From: Hyalangium ruber
Lineage (GTDB): Bacteria; Myxococcota; Myxococcia; Myxococcales; Myxococcaceae
Reading direction: 5' to 3'
Assembly: GCF_034259325.1 (NCBI RefSeq)
Contig: NZ_JAXIVS010000004.1
Coordinates: 372,001 to 436,000, forward strand
Length of the DNA: 64,000 nucleotides
The translations under genes were made by a program, and so were the position numbers. The notes below the pieces were generated by a model. That model had not been told where the DNA came from. It worked only from the letters and a program-made list of their open reading frames with translations, and made no database searches. This document shows positions 9,548 through 17,977 of the stretch, one piece after another; position 1 is the stretch's first letter; every line of letters begins with the position of its first letter.

Positions 9548-9588
9548 GATGTCCCTCTGGACGGAAGAGGGGGCCAGCCTATTCCATC

Positions 9589-12360
9589 TCAGCGTCCCAG
9601 GCGCTTACGAGAGCGGGCGCGGGCGGCTTCCAGGGCCGAATCCACCCCTCCCGAGGGCTTTTCCGACGGGGGCTTCTCGCCTGCCTCCGGCTCGGACTGC
9701 GCGACTGAGGACTGCCGAGGCGCTTCCTGGCGCGAGGCCGGAGCGCTCGCCACGCCCTGGGTCGCCACTCCCGCCAGGGCAGGAACCTCCGCCGGGCGAA
9801 CCGCCTTCGCCGCGGCGGGCTTGCGCAGCTGAGGCCGGGAGAAGAAGCGCCGCACCACCACCTCCGCCAGCAGCACCAGCACCGCGAAGCCCACCAGCCA
9901 TGGCGCGAGCGCCACGCGGCCCTCGGACACAGGGGCCTCCGCGAACAGGCCCGTCATGGACAGCCGCTCCACCCCGCCGCCCACCTGGGCCACCGCGTGC
10001 AGCAGCTCCATCCCTTCCTTGGGACTGCCCGGCTCGAACTCGGGCGCGTAGGGCAGCGCCACCGGCGGCGCGCGCAGCGCCCGGGTGCCCAGCTTCACCA
10101 CCGGGTGCCAGGTGCCGCGCCCGGGAAGCGTGTACTCGGCCGCGAGCCGGTCCTCGTCCTCCCAGCGCATGGGTACCTCTACCGGCGTGGAGCTGCCGTC
10201 TCCGGGCAGCACCACCAGCGTGGGCAGCGCCGTGGGCATCGGCTCGCCGGGCGCCAGGTCCAGCGTCACGCGCATCAGGTTGCCCCGCCGCTCCGCTCGC
10301 GCCACCGCCTCGCCCTTCTCGCCTCCGCCTCCCATCGACCAGCGCACCATGCTCTCCAGCGCCCCTCGCAGACCGCTCCAGTCGCGCAGCTCGCCGGAGA
10401 ACTTCCCATCCACCTCCGCCATGAAGGCCACCGAGCGCCCCGCTCCGCGTGGCCACAGCGCCAGCAGCGGCGCGTTGTTCTCGTCCAGGGTGCGCAGCGC
10501 CACGCTCGAGCGCGGCTTGATGTACGTGAGGTTGTAGCCGCCCACCTGCGGCAGCCCCTGCGTCGGCAGCTTGCCGAGCAGCGGCAGGTCCGGCGCCGCC
10601 TCCACCGAGGTGGGCACGTCCACGAAGGCCGCGCGCGCCACCGTGATGGTCTCCTGGCTGAAGATGCGCGGCAGGCTCATCGCGTCCTGCGCGAAGTAGA
10701 TGCGCCCTCCACCCAGCGAGGCCACCTCCTGCAGCAGCTTGGCGTCCACGTCCTTCGGAGTGCCAAGGCCGATGACCGACACCGTCACGTTCTCGCCGCG
10801 CAGCGCGGAGATGGTCGCCTTGTAGTCGTCCGGCTCCTCGGAGTCCGCCGCGTCCGAGAAGAGCAGCACGTGCCGCGTGGCCTTGTCGCTCTGGAGGATC
10901 TGCTTCTTGCCCGTGCGCAGCGCCTCGCCCACGTAGATGCCGCCGCCGCCGCTGAAGCCTCGCGCCACCTTGTCCAGCGGGAGCCCGTCGCTCACCGCGC
11001 TCATGGGGAAGATTTCATGCGTCTCGGTGTCCACCATGTGGACGGCGGCCTCGTCCCTGTCATTGAGGAGCGTGAGCGCGCCCACCACGCCCTCGGCGGC
11101 CACCTCCATCTTCGTGCGCCCGTCGGGCACGGTCATGCCCATGGAGCAGCTGCAGTCCATCAGCACGCTGATGGCCACCGCGGTGCGGCGCTGCTCCTCG
11201 CGCAGCTCCAGCGACACGGGCAGCACGGGCTCCAGCGCCGAGCGCCGGAAGCCTCCCTGGCCGAAGCTGTCCTGGCCGCCCGTCATCACCAGCCCGCCGC
11301 CGGCCTGCTCCACGTACGCGGCCAGCGCGTTCAGTCCGGGCTCACCGAGGGCGTTGGCATCCACGTTCTCCAGCACCACGGCGCCCACGCCATCCAGCGT
11401 GTCGAGCGAGACGGGGAAGGGCTCGCGCACCTCCAGCCGCAGCCCTGCTGCCTCCAGCGACTGAGCGAGCGTGCCTCTCGGCTGGCGGGTGAGGAGCAAC
11501 ACCCGAGGTGGCCCCTCCACGCGCAGCACCGCGTGGCCCTCGTCGTTCTCCACCACGCCATCGCCGGGCGCCTCCACCACGAGTCGGTAGCTGGCGAGGC
11601 CTTCTTTCTCCACCAGGTCGCGGAAGGGCAGCACGTTGGGGCCCGGGCGGAACTCGAAGGGACCCTTGAGCAGCACCTGGCCATTGCGCTCCAGGCGCAC
11701 GGTGCCGGCGACGGCGCCCGAGGCCACCACCACGGCGGAGAACTGGAAGGGCTCGCGCGCCGCGACCGCCGAGGGCACGTCCAGGGAGACGACGGCCAGG
11801 TCCAGCGGCACCTCCGCGCGGGCCACCTGCCGGAAGTCCACGGCGATGCCTCGGGCCGCCAGCCGCCGCGCCGCGCCGCGGGCATCCGCGCCGGTGGAGC
11901 GTCCGTCCGCCACCACGAGCACCCGGCCGGTGCGCTCCGGAGGAATGAGGGCGCCGGCCGCGTCCAGCGCCGAGGAGAGCTCCGAGGCGTCCGGGTCCAC
12001 GGGCCGTGAGAAGCCGCCGAAGGTGCCGGCGGCGCTCAGCGGCTGCTCCACCCGCGCCTCCCGCCCGAAGGAGATGACGCCCAGCCGGTCGCCGGGCCGC
12101 CGCTGCGCCTCGAGCAGCTTCACCAGCTCCAGGGCCACGCGGTCCGCGTCCAGGGGCATGGAGCGCGAGCGGTCCACCACCACCACCACGTCACTGCCGG
12201 CATGGCGCAGCAGCAGTTCGGGCCCGGCGAGTGCGCCCACGGCGAGCACGAGCAGCACCCACCGCAGGGGCATGGGCGGACCGGGCCGCGCCCCGCGCTT
12301 CCAGAGGAAGAGCCCGAGGGGAATGAGCAGTACGAGCGCCTGCGGTAGGGAGAAGCTCAT
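9589..12360 (-). CDS. Double-VWA membrane protein with glutamine-amidotransferase-like domain
   Basis: The product is 923 aa. Two transmembrane helices occupy the N-terminus (about 7-50). VWA domain 1 has MIDAS motif DRSRSM (about 62-67). A beta-sandwich region follows, then a class I glutamine-amidotransferase-like fold (GVGAVVLENVDANALGEPGLN, LVMTGG) with no clear catalytic Cys. VWA domain 2 has MIDAS DCSCSM. A C-terminal helix (about 810-830, WLVGFAVLVLLAEVVV) is followed by a cytoplasmic tail rich in A/P/S/E ending in basic residues. Proteins of this architecture usually sit in MoxR/DUF58 operons; one such operon starts 4 kb further on in this window. It may bind metal-dependent envelope partners; no specific role is known. 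Confidence 0.75.
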   Translation of the reverse strand: MSFSLPQALVLLIPLGLFLWKRGARPGPPMPLRWVLLVLAVGALAGPELLLRHAGSDVVVVVDRSRSMPLDADRVALELVKLLEAQRRPGDRLGVISFGREARVEQPLSAAGTFGGFSRPVDPDASELSSALDAAGALIPPERTGRVLVVADGRSTGADARGAARRLAARGIAVDFRQVARAEVPLDLAVVSLDVPSAVAAREPFQFSAVVVASGAVAGTVRLERNGQVLLKGPFEFRPGPNVLPFRDLVEKEGLASYRLVVEAPGDGVVENDEGHAVLRVEGPPRVLLLTRQPRGTLAQSLEAAGLRLEVREPFPVSLDTLDGVGAVVLENVDANALGEPGLNALAAYVEQAGGGLVMTGGQDSFGQGGFRRSALEPVLPVSLELREEQRRTAVAISVLMDCSCSMGMTVPDGRTKMEVAAEGVVGALTLLNDRDEAAVHMVDTETHEIFPMSAVSDGLPLDKVARGFSGGGGIYVGEALRTGKKQILQSDKATRHVLLFSDAADSEEPDDYKATISALRGENVTVSVIGLGTPKDVDAKLLQEVASLGGGRIYFAQDAMSLPRIFSQETITVARAAFVDVPTSVEAAPDLPLLGKLPTQGLPQVGGYNLTYIKPRSSVALRTLDENNAPLLALWPRGAGRSVAFMAEVDGKFSGELRDWSGLRGALESMVRWSMGGGGEKGEAVARAERRGNLMRVTLDLAPGEPMPTALPTLVVLPGDGSSTPVEVPMRWEDEDRLAAEYTLPGRGTWHPVVKLGTRALRAPPVALPYAPEFEPGSPKEGMELLHAVAQVGGGVERLSMTGLFAEAPVSEGRVALAPWLVGFAVLVLLAEVVVRRFFSRPQLRKPAAAKAVRPAEVPALAGVATQGVASAPASRQEAPRQSSVAQSEPEAGEKPPSEKPSGGVDSALEAARARSRKRLGR

Positions 12361-12431
12361 GAAGTCGAGGGGGAGGATGGCTGAAGGCTCCAGGCCAGGG
12401 CCTCCCCGTTCGACTCCACTCTACTACGGCT

Positions 12432-12449
12432 CCCGGAGGCGCGTCCGGG
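12432..12449 (-). terminator. Short GC hairpin after ku
   Basis: CCCGGA (12432-12437) and TCCGGG (12444-12449) form a 6-bp stem with a 6-nt loop, about 20 nt beyond the ku stop. There is no T-tract, so the assignment is weak. Confidence 0.3.
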
Positions 12450-12470
12450 GCTGCAGGAAGCCGCCAGCGC

Positions 12471-13379
12471 TCAGGACTTCTTCCGGGTCTTGCGCTTGGC
12501 CGTGCGGGCCGCCACCGGCGTGCGGACCCGGCGAGAGCCCGTGGCGCGGTGGGCCGTGCGGTGGGCTCCCCCTCGGCTCGGTGCCTCCTCGTCCCGATCC
12601 TTCTTGGCGGCCGCGAGGCTCCGCTTCAGGGCATCCATCAGGTTCTCGGGAGCGCTGTACTCCGGGGGGGCCGTGGGCGAGGGACGGATCTCCATGCCTC
12701 CGGCCTTCTGGCGCAGCACCTCCTCGAGCTGCTCCCGGTAGACGTCCCGGTACTTGTCGGGATCGAAGGGGGCACTGAGCGAGTCGATCAGCTGCTCCGC
12801 CGTGGCCAGCTCGCGCGCGTTCACCCGGGGCATGTGGGAGGGCATCCCGTCGATCTGCTCCAGGGGAATCACCTCGTCCACGCTGTGCAGGGTGGAGAGC
12901 AGGAGCCCTGAGTCGTTGGGCCGCACGGCGCACGCGTGCTGCCGGGTGCGCAGCACCACGCGCCCCACGCCTACCCGGCCCGAGGTGGCCAGCGCCTCGC
13001 TGAGCAGCGCGTACGCGCGCGCCGCGTTCGTCTCCGGCACCAGGTGGTAGTGCGCGTTGAAGTAGAGCGGGTGGATGTCGTCGGTGGGCACGAAGTCCTC
13101 GACATCGATGGCGTAGGTGCCCTTGGGGGCCAGCGCCTTGATCTCCTCGGGCGTGATGGTCACGTAGGTGCCCTTGCTGATCTCGTAGCCCTTGATGATC
13201 TCCTCGTAGGGGATCTCCACGCCCTCCGCCTCGCAGAAGCGCTTCTCTCGGACGCGCGACTTGTCCTTGGCGTGGAGCAGATGGAAGCGCACGTCCCTCT
13301 CGGAGACCGCGCGGTACATCCGCACCGGAACGTTCACCAGGCCAAAGTTGACCGAGCCCTTCCACATGGGGCGGGCCAT
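12471..13379 (-). CDS. ku: Ku-type non-homologous end-joining protein
   Basis: The product is 302 aa with an excellent AGGAGG site 6 nt before the ATG. The start MARPMWKGSVNFGLVNVPVRMY and the segment HLLHAKDKSRVREKRFC are signatures of the bacterial Ku core, a homodimeric ring that threads DNA ends and recruits LigD. The core ends near residue 250; the remaining tail is Lys/Arg-rich (RTAKRKTRKKS), like the DNA-binding extensions of other long Ku proteins. No ligD, ligase or polymerase gene lies in the window, so the ligase partner must be encoded elsewhere. Confidence 0.93.
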   Translation of the reverse strand: MARPMWKGSVNFGLVNVPVRMYRAVSERDVRFHLLHAKDKSRVREKRFCEAEGVEIPYEEIIKGYEISKGTYVTITPEEIKALAPKGTYAIDVEDFVPTDDIHPLYFNAHYHLVPETNAARAYALLSEALATSGRVGVGRVVLRTRQHACAVRPNDSGLLLSTLHSVDEVIPLEQIDGMPSHMPRVNARELATAEQLIDSLSAPFDPDKYRDVYREQLEEVLRQKAGGMEIRPSPTAPPEYSAPENLMDALKRSLAAAKKDRDEEAPSRGGAHRTAHRATGSRRVRTPVAARTAKRKTRKKS

Positions 13380-13500
13380 GGGCTACCTCCTCTTGAGAAC
13401 CTAGAATCGCGCCGGAGGCCGAAAAATCGGCTCCGGATGCGTTGGACCGATGCCAGAAAGCTCGATCCGGTCCGCCGCCGCGGCAAACCTCGCCAGCGCC

Positions 13501-13535
13501 CCGCCGATCGGCAGGCAGACGACTCTGATCGGCGG
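13501..13535. promoter_or_regulatory. Inverted repeat between ku and the DUF4261-like gene
   Basis: CCGCCGATC (13501-13509) and GATCGGCGG (13527-13535) are a perfect 9-bp inverted repeat with 17-nt spacing, in the divergent spacer 13380-13626. A second GC stem (GGCGGGC 13560-13566 / GCCCGCC 13579-13585) lies nearer the rightward gene. The first could be an operator for either divergent promoter; no regulator is known. Confidence 0.4.
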
Positions 13536-13626
13536 ATCACACTCCCCTCGGAGCCAAGCGGCGGGCTGAAGCTTCCCCGCCCGCCCTCTCTGCTCCATCA
13601 GGTGTGATAGGGAGAACCCCTGGGGT

Positions 13627-14490
13627 ATGGCCATGGGTCTCCTTGAGCGTCTCTTCGGAAGGCGGAAGGCAGGAGCTGACTTGGGGGAGGAGCGGGACTC
13701 TCCCCTGAGCCTGCAGCTGCTGTTTCCCGGCAAGGTGCGGCTGAACATCAACACGCTCACGAGCGCGCTCGTGGGCTTCCATCCTTCGCTGGCGGGGGTC
13801 GAGTTCAGGCTGGAGGCGCGTGCCAGCGAGGTGATGGACGCCGAGGTCAGCACGGCGCGATGGAGCCGGCACACTGTCCAGGGCGTCGTCTTCAACCGGC
13901 CCATGCCGGCCGCCATCGTCGAGAGCTGCGTGGCGCCCGCGCACTACGGCGCGCCGCTGAAGGCACAAGCCCGAGCGCACCAATCCCATGCCCTGCTCTT
14001 CTACAAGGGCGAGGAGAAGGACCCGCTGGAGCAGTACGTGGCGCTCGGGTTGGTGGCGGTGGCGCTGGCGACCGAGGGCGCGCTGGTGGTGCTGAACGAG
14101 AGCGCGCACACCTCATTCCCTGCTCAGCCGCTGGTGCCAGGGCCCGGGGAGGATGTGCTCGAGTTGCTGCGGACGATGCCCCTGACGGCGCTCTACGTGG
14201 GCTTCGTGAAGCTGGAGGTGGAAGGCGTCGGCGGGGTGTGGATGCGGACCTATGGCGCCTCGCGCATGGGACTGCCGGATCTGGCGTGGCACGCGCGCAG
14301 CCATGAGGAGGCACGCGAGGCGTTCGAGCTGTTCTCCGGTCTGCTGGAATACCTGCGCTCCACGGGGGCCCGGTTCATGGACGGGCATACGGCGGAGTGG
14401 GAAGGGCGGCAGGTGCGGATACGCAAGCCGGGCTCGGAAGAGACGTTCCTCGATGCCTCGGGCGAGCTGTTCGTGCTGGAGCCGAGGTAG
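13627..14490 (+). CDS. DUF4261-like protein
   Basis: The product is 287 aa, soluble, with no signal. The C-terminal block VWMRTYGASRMGLPDLA followed by a helix-rich end fits my recollection of the DUF4261 family, whose function is unknown. The middle (LLFYKGEEKDPLEQYVALGLVAVALA) is alpha/beta. The next gene begins 14 nt after its stop, so it heads a likely three-gene operon with the lipoprotein and the DUF3396-type gene. It may be an accessory or second immunity protein of that module, but this is only context. An alternative start 6 nt in (13633) changes nothing. Confidence 0.55.
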   Translation: MAMGLLERLFGRRKAGADLGEERDSPLSLQLLFPGKVRLNINTLTSALVGFHPSLAGVEFRLEARASEVMDAEVSTARWSRHTVQGVVFNRPMPAAIVESCVAPAHYGAPLKAQARAHQSHALLFYKGEEKDPLEQYVALGLVAVALATEGALVVLNESAHTSFPAQPLVPGPGEDVLELLRTMPLTALYVGFVKLEVEGVGGVWMRTYGASRMGLPDLAWHARSHEEAREAFELFSGLLEYLRSTGARFMDGHTAEWEGRQVRIRKPGSEETFLDASGELFVLEPR

Positions 14491-14504
14491 CTGGAGCGCA
14501 CGCC

Positions 14505-15329
14505 ATGGGACGACTTCTCCTCGTACTCAGCGTCGGTGTCTTGCTGGTTGCCTGTGGCTCCGCTGGCCACCGCCCACCTCGCACCTATGAGCAGGCCGTT
14601 GATTCCGCCTCCAGCACTTGTGGTCGGAATCCGGCGCTGTGCAAGCCGCAGATTGGAGAGCAGCTCTCTGTCGTTCCCGCACCTCGGCCTCCTCTTTCGG
14701 GGGCACCGCGCGCAGCCGTCGAGGTCGCAGCAGCAATACGGGTCGTCCAAGTGGCCCTTGATGCCTCGCTCGGGGAACGCCTCCGGAAGGCCCTGTCCGA
14801 ATGTGCCGACGAGGCTCGCTCCACGGTCATGCTCAAACACTTCGGGGATAGAGGCCCCACCCGAGAGGAGTGCAACGAGGTGTTGCAAGTCGATGGGAAT
14901 GGGGAGCCCTTCACCCGTGCCATGCAGTTGGGCCTCGAGCAGCATCAGTTCGCGCTTCGCTGTGCTGAGCGGCGGCTCCAGGAACTGAAGCCTGGAGGGT
15001 TCTCTCTATCGCCGCGCTATCGCATCGACCCATCCACAGGTCGCGCGCAGCACCTTCCCCGAGAGCAGGTGGAAGCGCTGCTGCGGCAGGGCAAGGGCGT
15101 CGAGTTGCGAGGCACTCTTGAGCCTGACGTCGTCATCCACGCGGGCCAGCCTCATCAGGTCCAGGCTGTTTACGATTTCAAGTTTCCTTGTCTGAATGGT
15201 GGGGCCCCCCCCTGGCGCAAGTATCCGGAAGGGCACCCCCATCATCCACGCAGCCAGGGCGACCTGTATCGCGATGCCCTGGGAGTAACCCCCAGACGAA
15301 TCGTTCCCCATCGAGGATCCCTACGATGA
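14505..15329 (+). CDS. Lipoprotein with PD-(D/E)XK-like C-terminus, toxin candidate
   Basis: The product is 274 aa. The start at 14505 gives a clean lipoprotein signal (LLVAC, Cys17). The middle is helical and Cys-containing. The C-terminal ~75 residues hold EPDVV (Asp208), then a YDFKF strand (Asp224, Lys226), then QGDLYRDALGV (Gln251, Tyr255); the order P-D...D-x-K matches PD-(D/E)XK nucleases. It overlaps by 4 nt (ATGA) a gene for a DUF3396-type protein, the family annotated as type VI immunity proteins. A lipid-anchored toxin passed by outer-membrane exchange or contact is a plausible reading. GC looks lower than in neighbours. Nuclease activity is inferred, not shown. Confidence 0.6.
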   Translation: MGRLLLVLSVGVLLVACGSAGHRPPRTYEQAVDSASSTCGRNPALCKPQIGEQLSVVPAPRPPLSGAPRAAVEVAAAIRVVQVALDASLGERLRKALSECADEARSTVMLKHFGDRGPTREECNEVLQVDGNGEPFTRAMQLGLEQHQFALRCAERRLQELKPGGFSLSPRYRIDPSTGRAQHLPREQVEALLRQGKGVELRGTLEPDVVIHAGQPHQVQAVYDFKFPCLNGGAPPWRKYPEGHPHHPRSQGDLYRDALGVTPRRIVPHRGSLR

Positions 15330-16237
15330 GCAAGTACTACCCACGAATCCGCATCCAGGGAGAATTCGACCACCTGATGGCCCGCGAAGGGCTGAGCTTC
15401 ACCTTCTATATGCGCCGCGCGCACATGAAAGTTGCCCCTGCGGTCCTTCAGTCCTTGGAGACCTACCTGCGTGCCATTGGACCAGAAGCCCTCGGCTGGT
15501 ACACCGATGATGCGGGTGAGTACTGGGAATTGGATGCTGCGGCATGGGAGCGTACTCGGCGCAAGGTTCGAGAGGCCCGCTCCCCCCTCATCTTCCTTTA
15601 CGATTCCACGCTTCCTGAACGCCGCTATCGCTTCGAGTATCACGGCAAGGATCTGAACGATTTCTCTCGCCTCGACACGCAGGACGCCACATGCGCGGTG
15701 AGCTTCTGGCTGCCTACTGAGTTTCTGGAGGACCAGGGCCCGGGCCGTGTCCGTGAGTTGGCGCTGGAGTTGGCTGCGCCTCTTCCCTTCTGCTCGGGCT
15801 ATGGCGGCCTGTCCTTCAACGGCGAACTCGACGTGCTGGGCGTCGATGAAGAGGTCACCCCGTATTGCTTGCGGTACCCCGGGATTGATGTGGATGACGT
15901 CCATCATTACTCGTGGAAGCTGGGTACCCGCCTCCGCGCACCTCATTGGCTTACGTTCCTGGGACAGCCCGTCCTGGGTGAGTTAGGGGGCGCTGCCGCT
16001 CTCCGCTCCCGCCTGCATTCCCCGGACACCACCGTGCTGGATCTGGAAGGTGACAGGGCCCTCGTCACCCTGGGGAAGTGGCCCGAGGCAGGGGATCTCG
16101 AATCTGGCGATAACCTCCCCGCCTACCGCGAACTGGCGCGCGTGCTGGAACCCTGGCTCTTCGATGAGCCACGAAGTTGTCTGCTCACCTGCACCCCGGA
16201 GGAAACCCGCCGCTGGGTGCGGCGGTTCCTCGATTGA
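15326..16237 (+). CDS. DUF3396 / type VI immunity-family protein
   Basis: The product is 303 aa, with the start codon overlapping the lipoprotein stop (ATGA), so the two are translationally coupled. The opening YYPRIRIQGEF, the SFWLPTEFLEDQGPGRVRELA segment, the FCSGYGGLSFNGE block and the C-terminal acidic RYPGIDVDD region agree with my knowledge of the DUF3396 family, annotated as type VI immunity proteins and abundant in myxobacteria. It has no signal peptide and is probably cytoplasmic, where it would neutralise its cognate toxin. One 60-base line counted by hand is only 55% GC, below the operons on either side, hinting at horizontal exchange of the pair. Confidence 0.72.
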   Translation: MSKYYPRIRIQGEFDHLMAREGLSFTFYMRRAHMKVAPAVLQSLETYLRAIGPEALGWYTDDAGEYWELDAAAWERTRRKVREARSPLIFLYDSTLPERRYRFEYHGKDLNDFSRLDTQDATCAVSFWLPTEFLEDQGPGRVRELALELAAPLPFCSGYGGLSFNGELDVLGVDEEVTPYCLRYPGIDVDDVHHYSWKLGTRLRAPHWLTFLGQPVLGELGGAAALRSRLHSPDTTVLDLEGDRALVTLGKWPEAGDLESGDNLPAYRELARVLEPWLFDEPRSCLLTCTPEETRRWVRRFLD

Positions 16238-16255
16238 ACCAAGCGCTGTAAACGC

Positions 16256-17977
16256 CTACTTCCGCCGCGTCACGTAGAAGTCCGTCAGCAGCGCTCCGAG
16301 CAGCACCAGCAGTGGCCAGCGAGCCCGGCCCGGTGAGCCTCCCGCGCTCTCCGCATCCGTCTCCTCCGCATCCGCCTTGCGCTCGCCGCTGCCTCGCCCG
16401 CGCAGGTCCGACTCGCGCGCGTCCAGCGCCAGCACCTCCGTCACATCCACTGGCTCACCGTCCCGCTCCAGCGTGTAGCGGCCCGGCACCAACGGCGCCG
16501 GCAGGGTGAGTGCTCCCGCTCCGAACACCGGCTTCTCTCCCAGCGGGCCCACCAGTGTGTAGCGCGCCCCCGGCTCCGTCACCACCGGCAGTGGCTCGCC
16601 CAACGTGAGCTGCCGCCGGGCAAAGCCCTCCTTCGCGCGCCGTGCCTCGCGCAGCACGTTGCCCAGGAGCACCGGCCACGCTGGCGTCCGCTGGAGGTTG
16701 GAGCGAGACAGCTCCAGGTTGAGGTGTACACGCCCCTCCTCCTCGGACAACAGCACCGTGTCTCCCGCCGTGATGAGCGCACGTCCCGGCGGGTTGTCTC
16801 CCGCCGTCCACCGCACTCCGCCCAGCTGCACGTCGTCCAGCAGCGGGTGGCCCTTCTCCGAGAAGAACGGGCCCAGGAACGTCCGCAGCTTGCCGCCCGC
16901 TCCCACCGTCACCCACGCATCCGTTCCCTTCGGACCGATGAGCAGCGTGCCCTCTCCCGCCGCCGTCTCCACATCCTGCGCCACCGCCAGGAAGCGCTCC
17001 ATCGCCTGACGGGCCTGGGCATCCAATCCCTCCGCCAATGCCACCCGCACCGGGCGCACCGCCGAAGGCACCAGCCGCGCCTGCCCATCCTCCGGCAGCG
17101 CGTCCGGTGGCAACAGCACCTCCACGTCTCCCGCGTTCTCGAAGGTGAGGCGCACCGTCGCCGCTCCCTCCGCGGGCAGTTTCACCACCTCGCGCTGCTC
17201 CGTGCCCTCCTTGGCTCCCGGGCCCGGCTCCGCGCGCAGCCGCACCTCCACCGTCTCCGGCCCGCCCAGGCGTGCCACCCGCAGTGTCACCGTGGCCTTC
17301 TGGCCCTCATCCCGCCGCTGCGCCGACACCAGCGCCACGTTGTCCCGGGGAGCCCCCAGCGCCGTCCACTCCACCGCCGGCGGCACCACCTGCCCCTCCG
17401 CGGGCATCGCGTCCGTGAGGAAGTGTACCCGCCGTCCCGGCCCCGCCAGCTCCTGCGCCCACAACAGCGTGGCCGTCGCGTCGTGGTCCGCGCCCAGCGC
17501 CTGGAAGGACTCCAGCGCCGCCAGCGCTCGCGAGGGCTCCGCCTCCGGCCCCGCCAGCGCTCGCGGCGTGGGCCCACTGGCCAGCACCGTCACCCGCGTG
17601 GCGCGCTCCTCCTCCACCCGCCGGGCCGCCTCGCGCCGCACGCGCTCCAGCACCGTCACCCCGTCCGGCCCTCGCGCCGAGAGCGAGAGGCTTCCGTCCA
17701 CCACCAACACCACGTGCCGCGCCCGCGTGTCCTCGCTCAAGCGCACGTCCGCCAGGAAGAGCGCCGCCGCGATGACCGCCAGCGCCTCCAGCAGCAGCGA
17801 GGCCTCCCGGGTGAAGCGCTCGAAGCGCGGGCCCGCCTCCGCGCGCGGGCGCGGCGTGCGCCACAGGAAGAGCGCGCTCACGGTGACGGGCTTCTGCCGC
17901 CGCCGCAGGAAGTACGCCGCCACCAGTGGCGCCAGCGCGCCCAGCGCCAGCAACCCCCATGGGAAGCCGAAGCTCAC
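16256..17977 (-). CDS. BatA-type VWA membrane protein
   Basis: The product is 573 aa. The GTG start at 17977 overlaps the upstream stop as GTGA; a longer open frame upstream lies inside the DUF58 gene and was rejected. The N-terminus (FPWGLLALGALAPLVAAYFLRRRQKP, then SALFLWRTPRPR) is the BatA N-terminal domain, followed by a second membrane helix and a VWA domain with DGSLS as its DxSxS MIDAS motif. Beta-rich domains and a C-terminal helix (WPLLVLLGALLTDFYVTRR) follow. Bat proteins act with MoxR ATPases in envelope stress or assembly tasks. It is the last gene of the operon that starts at 25662. Confidence 0.78.
   Translation of the reverse strand: MSFGFPWGLLALGALAPLVAAYFLRRRQKPVTVSALFLWRTPRPRAEAGPRFERFTREASLLLEALAVIAAALFLADVRLSEDTRARHVVLVVDGSLSLSARGPDGVTVLERVRREAARRVEEERATRVTVLASGPTPRALAGPEAEPSRALAALESFQALGADHDATATLLWAQELAGPGRRVHFLTDAMPAEGQVVPPAVEWTALGAPRDNVALVSAQRRDEGQKATVTLRVARLGGPETVEVRLRAEPGPGAKEGTEQREVVKLPAEGAATVRLTFENAGDVEVLLPPDALPEDGQARLVPSAVRPVRVALAEGLDAQARQAMERFLAVAQDVETAAGEGTLLIGPKGTDAWVTVGAGGKLRTFLGPFFSEKGHPLLDDVQLGGVRWTAGDNPPGRALITAGDTVLLSEEEGRVHLNLELSRSNLQRTPAWPVLLGNVLREARRAKEGFARRQLTLGEPLPVVTEPGARYTLVGPLGEKPVFGAGALTLPAPLVPGRYTLERDGEPVDVTEVLALDARESDLRGRGSGERKADAEETDAESAGGSPGRARWPLLVLLGALLTDFYVTRRK

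Noticed and set aside
12471-13379. A complete Ku/LigD repair locus
   Set aside because: No ligase, polymerase or ligD gene lies near ku in this window.
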